64,000 bases of DNA, taken from positions 164,843 through 228,842 of the forward strand of contig JAPHSS010000002.1 in NCBI GenBank assembly GCA_026195255.1. The letters run 5' to 3'. The DNA comes from Gammaproteobacteria bacterium. GTDB lineage: Bacteria; Pseudomonadota; Gammaproteobacteria; SZUA-229. This document shows positions 19,697 to 27,123 of the stretch, piece after piece. Each line of letters begins with the position of its first letter. Positions within the stretch are counted from its first letter, which is position 1. The position numbers were made by a program, and so were the translations under genes. Under the pieces are notes generated by a model. The model worked only from the letters and a program-made list of their open reading frames with translations. It had not been told where the DNA came from and ran no database searches.

Positions 19697-20368
19697 ATGA
19701 AATTTAACCACCTTTTAAAATCATTTTTTATGATGATGCTAGTTTTAGGCCTTGTTGCAGGTTGTGCATCAACTCCAGAAGATGGTGACGCTGTTGTTGA
19801 TCAGGCAACTGCAGAACAGGCAATTGCAGATGCAAAGTCTAGCAATGCGCAGGCAAAGAAAATGAATGCTGAATGGCGTGATACAGGAAAGATCATTGCA
19901 AGTGCTGAAGCAGCATTAGCAGATGGTGATTACGCGAAAGCAACTGAACTAGCTAATAAAGCACAGCGTCAGGCTGAAGCTGCTATAAAACAGGCGAAAG
20001 CTGAAGAAGCCAGATTGAAAGACAGTGCTGTAATTTCGGGTGCTTCAGAAGATGATGCATCTTCAAGACAGGGTGGAGCAGCGATGTCTAGTGGTGATGA
20101 TTCATATGAAGTAGTAGGTGGTGATAACTTATGGAACATTTCTGCTAAAGATAACATTTACTCTAACCCATACCAGTGGCCATTAATTTATAAAGCAAAC
20201 CGTGGTCAAATTAAAGATGCTGATTTAATTCATCCTGGTCAGGTATTTGATATCGATCGAAGTGCATCAGGTGCTGATATAGATGCAGCTGTTAATCATG
20301 CTAAAACGCGTGGTGCATGGTCTGTAGGCACAACAGAGGCTTCTGATGAGGCATATCTTGCACAGTAA
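19697..20368 (+). CDS. LysM-domain lipoprotein with coiled-coil region
   Basis: The ATG at 19697 follows a good RBS (GGAG) and starts a lipoprotein signal with lipobox LVAGC (Cys22). Next comes an alanine-rich helical region (about residues 35-110) like DUF4398 envelope proteins. A C-terminal LysM domain follows (about 140-190; YEVVGGDNLWNISAK, PLIYKANRGQIKDADLIHPGQ). LysM binds peptidoglycan, so the protein probably tethers the outer membrane to the wall. It has its own strong promoter and a strong terminator, so it is likely monocistronic, ahead of the thioredoxin-TolC-adaptor-GspE genes. Confidence 0.87.
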   Translation: MKFNHLLKSFFMMMLVLGLVAGCASTPEDGDAVVDQATAEQAIADAKSSNAQAKKMNAEWRDTGKIIASAEAALADGDYAKATELANKAQRQAEAAIKQAKAEEARLKDSAVISGASEDDASSRQGGAAMSSGDDSYEVVGGDNLWNISAKDNIYSNPYQWPLIYKANRGQIKDADLIHPGQVFDIDRSASGADIDAAVNHAKTRGAWSVGTTEASDEAYLAQ

Positions 20369-20395
20369 GTTAACTCTTGTTTAGTGTGGTATTTG

Positions 20396-20426
20396 AAAGG
20401 GTTCGCATTTGCGAACCCTTTTTTTA
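20396..20426 (+). terminator. Rho-independent terminator after LysM lipoprotein gene
   Basis: A stem GGGTTCGC/GCGAACCC with a four-base loop (20399-20418), followed by a run of seven T. It ends the LysM transcript 28 bases after the stop codon. Confidence 0.92.
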
Positions 20427-20509
20427 GGTTAAATTAAGTAAAAAAACCAAATATTCTAAGATGCCTGTCTTATAATATGAGTTTAACTGGTTAAAATAAA
20501 GTGTCGGAT

Positions 20510-21055
20510 ATGAGTAAACTTCATTTGCAATTAAATCTAGTGCTTTTCATAGCCATTTTAGTTTCTTCAATGCAGACTAAACTCTATGCCAGCGAGCAGG
20601 CTTTTTTTGATAAAAGTTTTGGGGATTTCTCCGAAGAGCTTGAAATAGCCAAAGAAGAAGGTAAAAAGGGTGTTTTTATCTTTTTTGAAATGGATGAATG
20701 CCCGTTCTGTCATCGCATGAAAACAACTGTTCTGAATCAGTCTGAAGTCCTTTCATTTTACAAAAAACATTTCAAAATATTTCAGGTGAATATTGAAGGT
20801 GATGTTGAAATGACTGATTTTCAGGGAAATGATACCACCCAAAAAGACTTTTCATTTAAGCAGCAGAGAGTTCGTGCAACACCTGTGTTTGCCTTTTTTG
20901 ATTTAAATGGTAAAAGAGTCGTTAAATATACTGGCCCAACATCTAGTGTAGAGGAATTTATCTGGCTGGGTGAGTACATGGTGAATGAAGATTATAAAAA
21001 GTCTAGTTTTACTCGTTATAAACGAGCTAGACGGCAATCTGAATCAGCTAATTGA
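20510..21055 (+). CDS. Exported thioredoxin-fold protein (CPFC)
   Basis: The ATG at 20510 is chosen over the GTG at 20501; either gives a signal peptide (hydrophobic residues about 8-22, cleavage near LYAS). The mature part is a thioredoxin fold of the SoxW/DsbD-gamma type with redox motif DECPFCHRMK and the cis-proline loop RATPVFAFFD. It ends in a basic tail (RYKRARRQ). It is predicted to reduce or handle periplasmic disulfides. First gene of a probable operon with a TolC-like channel, an adaptor and a GspE-type ATPase. Confidence 0.82.
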   Translation: MSKLHLQLNLVLFIAILVSSMQTKLYASEQAFFDKSFGDFSEELEIAKEEGKKGVFIFFEMDECPFCHRMKTTVLNQSEVLSFYKKHFKIFQVNIEGDVEMTDFQGNDTTQKDFSFKQQRVRATPVFAFFDLNGKRVVKYTGPTSSVEEFIWLGEYMVNEDYKKSSFTRYKRARRQSESAN

Positions 21056-21096
21056 AAAATTAGAATAGTAAATTGCGAAGTATATAAGTCATAAGC

Positions 21097-22374
21097 GTGA
21101 ATACTTTAAATAAATTAATCTGTTTGTTTTTCTGCCTGATAAATATACCTGTTGTTTTAGCAGAGGCTTTACCCGATCCTCTCAGTTTGCAACAAGCAAT
21201 AGAGTTAGCGGGTGACTTACAGCATTATCAATTGATTGAAGCAGAAGCATCAATACTGGCTGCACAATCTGTAGTAGAACAGGCAGAAGCTAGTTTGGGT
21301 TTTAAAGCGCAACTAGAAATAGAGGCGGCTTATATTGAACCGTCACGAATAGCAATTGATCAGTCATCCAATGATAGTCGTGTTTCACTTCGAATGACTA
21401 AGCCAATTTACAACTTTGGTTCAAGTGCTGCAGATATTCAGGCGGCACAAACCGAACAGCTTGCAATACAAAATCATATGCCATATATAATTGGCTTAAG
21501 AAAGATAGATATTGCAAAACAGTTTTTTGAGGTAATTTTAAGTGACTTAAAATACGCCTGGGATAATGAATCTATGGCAGTTGCATATATTCGTTTTGAG
21601 TCAGCGCAAGATCGGCATGCATTATCTCAGGTATCCGATGTAGATCTTTTAGAAGCAGAAAATAGTTACATCGATATACTCCATCAGCGACAGTTAAGTG
21701 AAATAAATCAACGCCATAGTAGAGCTGTGTTAGCTGAATTGCTTAACAGGCCAACAGAATTACCATCAAATTTAAAATTTCCCTTATTAGATTTTTCGGA
21801 CAATGAAATCGTAGACTATCCAGAATTGCTGGAAAAAATCATGTTAAGTAATCCGCAAGTATCTCTGGAAAAAAAACGTCTGGAAGCAGCAAGTCAAAGG
21901 ATTTCGGCAGCAGCTAAAAAATTCGGCCCGAGACTGGATGCAGAAGTTGAGTTGTCAGAATACGCTCGTTTAACTGGTTCAAATGATGACTGGCGTGCTC
22001 AGCTAAATCTTGTGATTCCATTGTATGAAAATAGCAGTATTAAAAAAGATGTTTCCATGGCACGAGCTGCATGGCTTAAGCAGCGAGCTAGTTTGCTTAA
22101 TATAGAAAACAATCTACGTAAACGTGTATTAGCCTTATGGCAAAAAAACGATGTCTTAAGTAAGCGTAAAAAACAACTCGAGACCTCGCAGGAGTTTAGA
22201 GAACTGAGTCTTGATAAAAGTCGTGCCTTATATGAAATGGAGGTTCAGACTAACTTAGGTAGCTCATTGGTTGCAATTTCAGAAATACAATATAAAAAAG
22301 CAAAGAATGATTTTGAGCTTTTTTTGGCCAGGATGCAATTACGCTTATTATCAGGTGAAACTAATTTGTTTTAG
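21097..22374 (+). CDS. TolC-family outer membrane channel protein
   Basis: A 425-residue exported protein (signal peptide about residues 1-22, GTG start at 21097) with two long coiled-coil halves separated around residue 220. This is the TolC/OprM duplication: PDPLSLQQAIELA at the N-terminus and GPRLDAEVELSEYA in the second half. It should form a trimeric outer membrane and periplasmic channel. It lies 41 bases after the thioredoxin gene and 68 before the adaptor gene. No inner membrane pump gene is present nearby. Confidence 0.83.
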   Translation: MNTLNKLICLFFCLINIPVVLAEALPDPLSLQQAIELAGDLQHYQLIEAEASILAAQSVVEQAEASLGFKAQLEIEAAYIEPSRIAIDQSSNDSRVSLRMTKPIYNFGSSAADIQAAQTEQLAIQNHMPYIIGLRKIDIAKQFFEVILSDLKYAWDNESMAVAYIRFESAQDRHALSQVSDVDLLEAENSYIDILHQRQLSEINQRHSRAVLAELLNRPTELPSNLKFPLLDFSDNEIVDYPELLEKIMLSNPQVSLEKKRLEAASQRISAAAKKFGPRLDAEVELSEYARLTGSNDDWRAQLNLVIPLYENSSIKKDVSMARAAWLKQRASLLNIENNLRKRVLALWQKNDVLSKRKKQLETSQEFRELSLDKSRALYEMEVQTNLGSSLVAISEIQYKKAKNDFELFLARMQLRLLSGETNLF

Positions 22375-22442
22375 CAATAGACATGCATTAAGTGGTTATT
22401 AACATGAAACAGAAAAAACACACAGTCAGGTATGAGTTAATA

Positions 22443-23192
22443 ATGATAAAAAGTAGATTATTACTTACAGGTTTACTATTAAGTTTTTGCACAAGCTCTT
22501 TAGCCGTTGAGCTGGATGCACAGCTTGACTGGTCAGGTTACCAAAAATATGGTTTTGCTGTGAATGGCGTTATTGAAAACGTAACTTCAGATATTGGCCA
22601 AAAAGCTAAGCAAGGAAGTGTTTTAGCTAATTTGATCTCTGCACCCTTTAAGTACAGAATTCAAAAATGTCAGGCAACAACAAAAAAGTTCGAGCCACTG
22701 GTATTTGATGCAAAGTTAGAATTTGAACAGGCAGAAGAGCTATTTGAGAGGACGGTGCTGTCTGAGGTCGAGTTACAAAAAATTGATGGACGATATAAGA
22801 ATTTAATTGAACAACAGAATGAGGCTAAAGCAGATTGTTTGTTAGAACAATGGGATATGAAATTGTCTGTTCTAAAAGCCAGCGAATCTATCTATGTTAT
22901 AAATTCTAACATGGTGTCCGGCATGGTTATTTCTGATGAAAATAAATCTGCTATATATATTGAATCTGTTTCATCAAAAAAAGCATCGGCTATTGCGGCT
23001 TTAAGTTATGTGCAGAAAAAACAATTTAGTATCGGGCAGGAGTTAACTGTGCTTATCGATCAGCAGGAATTTTCTGCAAAAGTTAAATCCATTGATATGA
23101 AACCGAATAAAGAAAACAAATATCAAGTTAGAGCTGAGTTTAATTATGCAAACATGGTTGAGCCAGGTAAGTTAATAAAAATTGTGTATTAG
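22443..23192 (+). CDS. Short HlyD/RND-like periplasmic adaptor protein
   Basis: The frame opens at 22392, but the ATG at 22443 starts a clear signal peptide (SRLLLTGLLLSFCTSSLAV), so the start is placed there. Pattern: a lipoyl-like half (VNGVIENVTSDIGQKAKQGSVLA), an alpha-hairpin whose tip is FERTVLSEVEL, and a beta-barrel part (YIESVSSKKA to the end). At about 250 residues it is shorter than most adaptors and lacks a clear membrane-proximal domain. Two cysteines sit symmetrically on the two hairpin helices (in QKCQ and ADCLL), which could form a disulfide at its base. Follows a TolC-like gene. Confidence 0.72.
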   Translation: MIKSRLLLTGLLLSFCTSSLAVELDAQLDWSGYQKYGFAVNGVIENVTSDIGQKAKQGSVLANLISAPFKYRIQKCQATTKKFEPLVFDAKLEFEQAEELFERTVLSEVELQKIDGRYKNLIEQQNEAKADCLLEQWDMKLSVLKASESIYVINSNMVSGMVISDENKSAIYIESVSSKKASAIAALSYVQKKQFSIGQELTVLIDQQEFSAKVKSIDMKPNKENKYQVRAEFNYANMVEPGKLIKIVY

Positions 23193-23375
23193 TATTAACG
23201 GGTGGCCTGGTTTATAGGCCATTTAGCGATCTTTTATATGTGTAATCTCTGACTCTGAAATTTTAGTGATATAAATACCAGTATAGAAAATACAGGCTAA
23301 AGGATGTTTTGATACATCCTATTTGCTACACTCAGTAAGTACTTTAAATTTGATACCACTAAACGGCTATTACCC

Positions 23376-25154
23376 ATGAATGCAGTCATCCAGCAAAGCG
23401 AAAAGAAGCTAGATATACACGAAGTACTGAAATGGCTTGAAGATGACGGTCTGGTATCTAACGAAAATGCCCATATGTTAAGAACATTGGCAGTTGGTAA
23501 AGAATATCAGGAAAAAAACCCGCTATGCGTTATCGCGGAGCGTCAGTGGATTGATCAACGAAATAGGCATAGTCTCCTGACTCTTGAGATTCTAGCTACC
23601 TGGCTAGCTGAAAAAGTCGATATTCCCTATCATCGTATAGACCCTCTTAAAATTGAAGTTGCAAAAATTACGGCAGTTATGTCTTATGCGTATGCCGCGC
23701 GATTCAATATTTTACCAATTTCTGTTGATGATCAATATATTACTATTGCGACAGCTGAACCATTTGTTAAAGAATGGGAGCAAGAGCTTTCTCGTATAAA
23801 TAATAAAGAGTTTAGACGAGTTATCTCGAATCCTGATGATATCTCACGCTACCTGTTAGAGTTTTATACGGTTTCCAAGTCGGTTAATCGAGCTGAGTCT
23901 GAGTCTCAGGGCCTGGGTAAGGAAATCGGCAATTTAGAAAGTTTGATGGAGCTGGGTCGTGCAGGCAAACTGGATGCTAATGATCAGCATGTAATTAATA
24001 TAGTAGACTGGTTATTACAATACGCGTTTGATCAACGGGCTAGTGATATACACCTGGAGCCCCGTCGTGACCTTGGTAATGTTCGTTTTAGAATAGACGG
24101 AGTAATGCACCAGGTTTATCAGGTCCCCTCTACAGTCATGGCTGCCGTATCCAGTAGAATTAAAATTCTGGGTCGCATGGACGTGGCTGAAAAACGTCGA
24201 CCACAGGACGGAAGATTAAAAACACGAACTCCAGATGGCGTAGAAATAGAACTGCGTTTATCGACTATGCCCACTGCCTTTGGTGAAAAGCTGGTTATGC
24301 GAATTTTTGACCCTGAAGTGCTGGTGAAGAATTTTAGAGAACTTGGTTTTAGTCAGTCAGATGATGAGCGTTGGCAAACCATGATTTCAAGACCAAACGG
24401 TATTATTCTTGTAACGGGACCAACTGGCTCAGGCAAAACGACAACGCTTTATACCAGTCTCAAACAACTCGCAAAACCAGAAGTAAATGTTTGTACCGTT
24501 GAAGATCCAATTGAGTTAATAGAGGGCAGTTTTAATCAGATGCAGGTACAACATAATATTGGCCTGGACTTCTCTAATGGGGTTCGTACTTTATTAAGAC
24601 AGGACCCGGATATAATTATGATTGGTGAGATTCGTGATAAGGAAACAGCGGATATAGCAATCCAGGCAGCATTAACAGGGCACCTGGTGGTCTCAACCTT
24701 ACATACCAATGACGCACCTTCAGCGGTGACTCGATTGATGGAAATAGGCGTACCGGCCTATTTAATTCAGTCGACCATATTAGGTGTTATGGCGCAACGG
24801 CTGGTCAGGGTGTTGTGCCCACATTGTAAACAGGAAACAGAAATTGATGATTTGACCTGGAAGGCGCTAGTAAAACCCTGGAAACCGGGTAAACCTAAAA
24901 AAATATTTAAACCTGTCGGCTGTTTAGAATGTAGAAATACAGGATTTATGGGGCGTATGGGGCTTTATGAAATGTTTACGTTTAGTAATGCAATTAAAGA
25001 GGTGGTTACTGAAGATATAAATCTTGTGAATTTGAAAAAACTAGCAATGAATGAAGGAATGAGGCCCTTACGTTTGAGTGGTGCCTTGAAAGTCGCTGCG
25101 GGTTTAACTACGGTTGAAGAAGTGCTCAGAGTGGCACCGCCTGTAGAGCATTAA
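23376..25154 (+). CDS. GspE/PilB-family secretion ATPase
   Basis: A 592-residue cytoplasmic ATPase. An N-terminal MshEN/T2SSE_N-like region (about 30-170) is followed by the hexameric motor domain with Walker A GPTGSGKTTTLY, the Asp box, Walker B IIMIGEIRD and the His box LVVSTLHTND. The zinc-type cysteine pairs CPHC and CLEC lie near residues 480-520. It powers type II secretion or type IV pili in known systems, but no gspF/pilC, pseudopilin or secretin gene lies here. It is 183 bases after the adaptor gene and on the same strand, so it could belong with the TolC-like channel. Confidence 0.88.
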   Translation: MNAVIQQSEKKLDIHEVLKWLEDDGLVSNENAHMLRTLAVGKEYQEKNPLCVIAERQWIDQRNRHSLLTLEILATWLAEKVDIPYHRIDPLKIEVAKITAVMSYAYAARFNILPISVDDQYITIATAEPFVKEWEQELSRINNKEFRRVISNPDDISRYLLEFYTVSKSVNRAESESQGLGKEIGNLESLMELGRAGKLDANDQHVINIVDWLLQYAFDQRASDIHLEPRRDLGNVRFRIDGVMHQVYQVPSTVMAAVSSRIKILGRMDVAEKRRPQDGRLKTRTPDGVEIELRLSTMPTAFGEKLVMRIFDPEVLVKNFRELGFSQSDDERWQTMISRPNGIILVTGPTGSGKTTTLYTSLKQLAKPEVNVCTVEDPIELIEGSFNQMQVQHNIGLDFSNGVRTLLRQDPDIIMIGEIRDKETADIAIQAALTGHLVVSTLHTNDAPSAVTRLMEIGVPAYLIQSTILGVMAQRLVRVLCPHCKQETEIDDLTWKALVKPWKPGKPKKIFKPVGCLECRNTGFMGRMGLYEMFTFSNAIKEVVTEDINLVNLKKLAMNEGMRPLRLSGALKVAAGLTTVEEVLRVAPPVEH

Positions 25155-25165
25155 TTCTATAAACG

Positions 25166-25202
25166 TAAAAAAGGTGGCGCAGCCCTGTGCCACCAAATTT
25201 TT
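25166..25202. terminator. Bidirectional terminator between GspE-type ATPase and DUF2892 genes
   Basis: Stem GGTGGCGCA/TGTGCCACC (25173-25194) with a GCCC loop, preceded by A6 and followed by a T5 tract, so it can stop transcription from both convergent genes. Confidence 0.85.
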
Positions 25203-25207
25203 AACAG

Positions 25208-25396
25208 CTAATCTTTAGTTGAGCAGGTTTTTACACCAATTAAAGAATATAGTGGGCAGAAACTAAAAACACCTGTTAATAAGGGAATTAACCCCAACCA
25301 GCCCCATGGTGTCTGTGGACCAATAAAAACCAGACTTAATACAGCTAGACCAATAATTACCCGTAAGATTCGATCAATTCCGCCAACATTGCACAT
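25208..25396 (-). CDS. DUF2892 (YgaP-like) small membrane protein
   Basis: A 62-residue protein with two hydrophobic segments separated by a short turn (about residues 10-28 and 31-45), matching DUF2892: GGIDRILRVIIGL at the start and FCPLYSLIGVKTC at the end. In YgaP this module is the membrane anchor of a rhodanese; here it stands alone. Downstream of a Crp/Fnr-type regulator on the same strand but with a 384-base gap that holds a TGTGA palindrome. Role unknown, possibly sulfur or redox related. Confidence 0.82.
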   Translation of the reverse strand: MCNVGGIDRILRVIIGLAVLSLVFIGPQTPWGWLGLIPLLTGVFSFCPLYSLIGVKTCSTKD

Positions 25397-25780
25397 AATT
25401 TCACCTTTAATATTTCATTTGTTTAAAACCAGATTCATTTTGCAGAATATATCTACAGGTGTATGTGATGTAGTCACACAAGGAACAAATAAAAGTGTTG
25501 AGGTAAAAATCAAAGCATTTAACGCAAATAAAAACTTATACTGCTTAGGGGCATAATATGTCATTCTAGGAATAAGCATGCGTGGTAAAGTTGAATGGAG
25601 CGACTTTAAACAGGTTTTGCCAGGCCCGAAGCATAGGACATGAGTCCGTAATAGTGACAAAGTAGTAACAGTTTTTAAAGTGGAACTTATAAGTTTAATA
25701 TTTGCGTTTATTTTCGTTAAGTGCTTGTTACTTCTTTCAATACTTTATGTACCCTCTGGCTAATCATAAAGTATTCTTTA
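25397..25780. other. Intergenic region between DUF2892 and Crp/Fnr-type genes
   Basis: A 384-base gap. It carries the palindrome at 25464-25478 described separately. A minus-strand open frame of 81 codons (25415-25660) has no recognisable family, signal or RBS and is not called. No repeat or RNA gene was recognised. Confidence 0.5.
25464..25478. promoter_or_regulatory. TGTGA/TCACA palindrome upstream of DUF2892 gene
   Basis: Perfect 15-base palindrome TGTGA-TGTAG-TCACA, 68-82 bases before the DUF2892 start. The half-sites match the CRP consensus, but the spacer is 5 instead of 6. The adjacent Crp/Fnr-type regulator is the natural candidate to bind it (inference). Confidence 0.45.
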
Positions 25781-26434
25781 TTAGTCAGCTATTTTTAGTA
25801 ATGCTTGTTTATTGATAACAGTAATGCTGCCTCGTTGCAAAGAGATAATTTGCTTCTTTTCAAATTGTTTTAACTGACGACTAATTACTTCACGGGCACT
25901 ACCCAGTTCAGTTGCTAAAATATGATGTGTTGTTTCAATGATGTCAGTGCTTTTACTGAGTTGTAATAATAGGCGTGCCAGACGGATATTGATGTGACCG
26001 AAACTTAAATTTTCTACCAGATTAATAACGTCACTAAGCCGTTGCGCATATTGATCGAAAATAATCTTTCTAAATTCTTCTGATTCTGCCAGGGCTCGGT
26101 TAAATATGGGAAGAGGAATCATTAAAGCGATTGTATCAATTTCAGTTAATCCTTCTGCAGGGTAAGGGTTGTCAGCAAATAAGCAGGCCGTTGTCAGTGT
26201 GCAGGATTGGCCATCTTGAACACGATATAAAATGACTTCACGACCATTCTCCGCACGACTAAATACTTTTACAGACCCTTCTATAACAAGCAGGTAGTTT
26301 TTGCAGGCATCACCCTGTCGAAAAACGCTGCTATTCGCAGGAACAGTTACTGTCTGAGATTGTGAACTTATATACTCAAATGATTTTTGCTTAAGTAGTT
26401 CAGTTAGTGAATTGTTAATGAGTGATTCCACCAT
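25781..26434 (-). CDS. Crp/Fnr-family transcriptional regulator
   Basis: A 217-residue regulator with an N-terminal cyclic-nucleotide-binding-like beta barrel (about 20-125), a dimer helix and a C-terminal winged helix. The recognition helix reads SAREVISRQL, with Arg and Glu at the positions CRP uses to read TGTGA and Ser-Arg as in FNR. There is no N-terminal Fe-S cysteine cluster, but three cysteines lie in the sensor barrel (ACKN, SCTLTTAC). Ligand unknown. Start codon overlaps the stop of the upstream transglycosylase gene by one base. Probable target: the downstream DUF2892 gene. Confidence 0.88.
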   Translation of the reverse strand: MVESLINNSLTELLKQKSFEYISSQSQTVTVPANSSVFRQGDACKNYLLVIEGSVKVFSRAENGREVILYRVQDGQSCTLTTACLFADNPYPAEGLTEIDTIALMIPLPIFNRALAESEEFRKIIFDQYAQRLSDVINLVENLSFGHINIRLARLLLQLSKSTDIIETTHHILATELGSAREVISRQLKQFEKKQIISLQRGSITVINKQALLKIAD

Positions 26435-27015
26435 TAACTTCTATACCAGTGTTTAGTTAATACAGACATTACTTTATCCGGGTATTTCCAAGATCCCAGA
26501 CTACCGTTATATCGTGCGAGTGCTCTACGAATATTACCCTTTTCCATATCCATATAATACTTAAGAATAGTACAACCCATACGTAAGTTAGTGTCAATAT
26601 CCATCAGATTATCTTCAGGATGACCTATTTCCTTTAACCAGAAAGGCATGACTTGCATCAGGCCCTGAGCACCAGATCGGGATATTGCAAAATGGTCAAA
26701 GCGACTTTCAATATCGATTAAAGCGATGATTAATTCTGGAGGTAATTCAACGCGGCTGGCTTCACGATGAATGCTGCGTAATAATCTCAAGCGGGTTTTT
26801 GTGTCTTTGATTCGAATTTTTAATCGAGTAGACATATCGAGTAACCAGACTTCAGCATGAAAGCGGTCTTCGAAACTGTTAGATTGGTTGATTGCAGAAA
26901 TCAGGCGTTGGCGAAGTTTTGGGTCAACTGTTTCTGCCAGGGCTATATGGGAATTAAGGGTTAGTGAGATTAAAAGTATTATGATATGAGAAAAAGAAAA
27001 CGCCAATGAACGCAA
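26434..27015 (-). CDS. Lytic transglycosylase (SLT domain)
   Basis: Cleaves peptidoglycan glycan strands. The SLT fold is clear: catalytic Glu in DIESRFDHFAISRSGAQGL, then MQVMPFW and the RALARYNGSLGSW closing segment. The open frame runs up to 27108, but its first 30 codons lie inside a palindromic repeat and do not look like a protein start. The TTG at 27015, itself inside the repeat, gives a short signal peptide (LAFSFSHIIILLISLTL, cleavage near ALAE). The start is uncertain. Translationally coupled to the Crp/Fnr-type gene. Confidence 0.8.
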   Translation of the reverse strand: MRSLAFSFSHIIILLISLTLNSHIALAETVDPKLRQRLISAINQSNSFEDRFHAEVWLLDMSTRLKIRIKDTKTRLRLLRSIHREASRVELPPELIIALIDIESRFDHFAISRSGAQGLMQVMPFWLKEIGHPEDNLMDIDTNLRMGCTILKYYMDMEKGNIRRALARYNGSLGSWKYPDKVMSVLTKHWYRS

Positions 27016-27119
27016 ATAGACGCAAATATTTATTTTGTGTGCCTGCGGCACACTACATGTTAAAGATTTTGCTTTGATTTGTGGCCATTGGCGTTTATTT
27101 GCGTTCATTGGCGTTTTCT
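26995..27119. repeat. Palindromic repeat family B, copy 1
   Basis: Inverted arms AGAAAACGCCAATGAACGC and its complement at the right end pair for over 20 bases. The arms carry a repeated ACGCAAAT unit. Inside is a hairpin GTGTGCC-TGC-GGCACAC (27037-27053). It lies between proS and the transglycosylase gene and overlaps the 5' end of the latter. A related copy is at 59125-59230. Confidence 0.85.
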
Positions 27120-27123
27120 TGAT

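Noticed and set aside
25415..25660. 81-codon minus-strand frame upstream of DUF2892
   Set aside because: No RBS, no recognised family, unusual composition, and it covers the likely DUF2892 promoter and the TGTGA palindrome.
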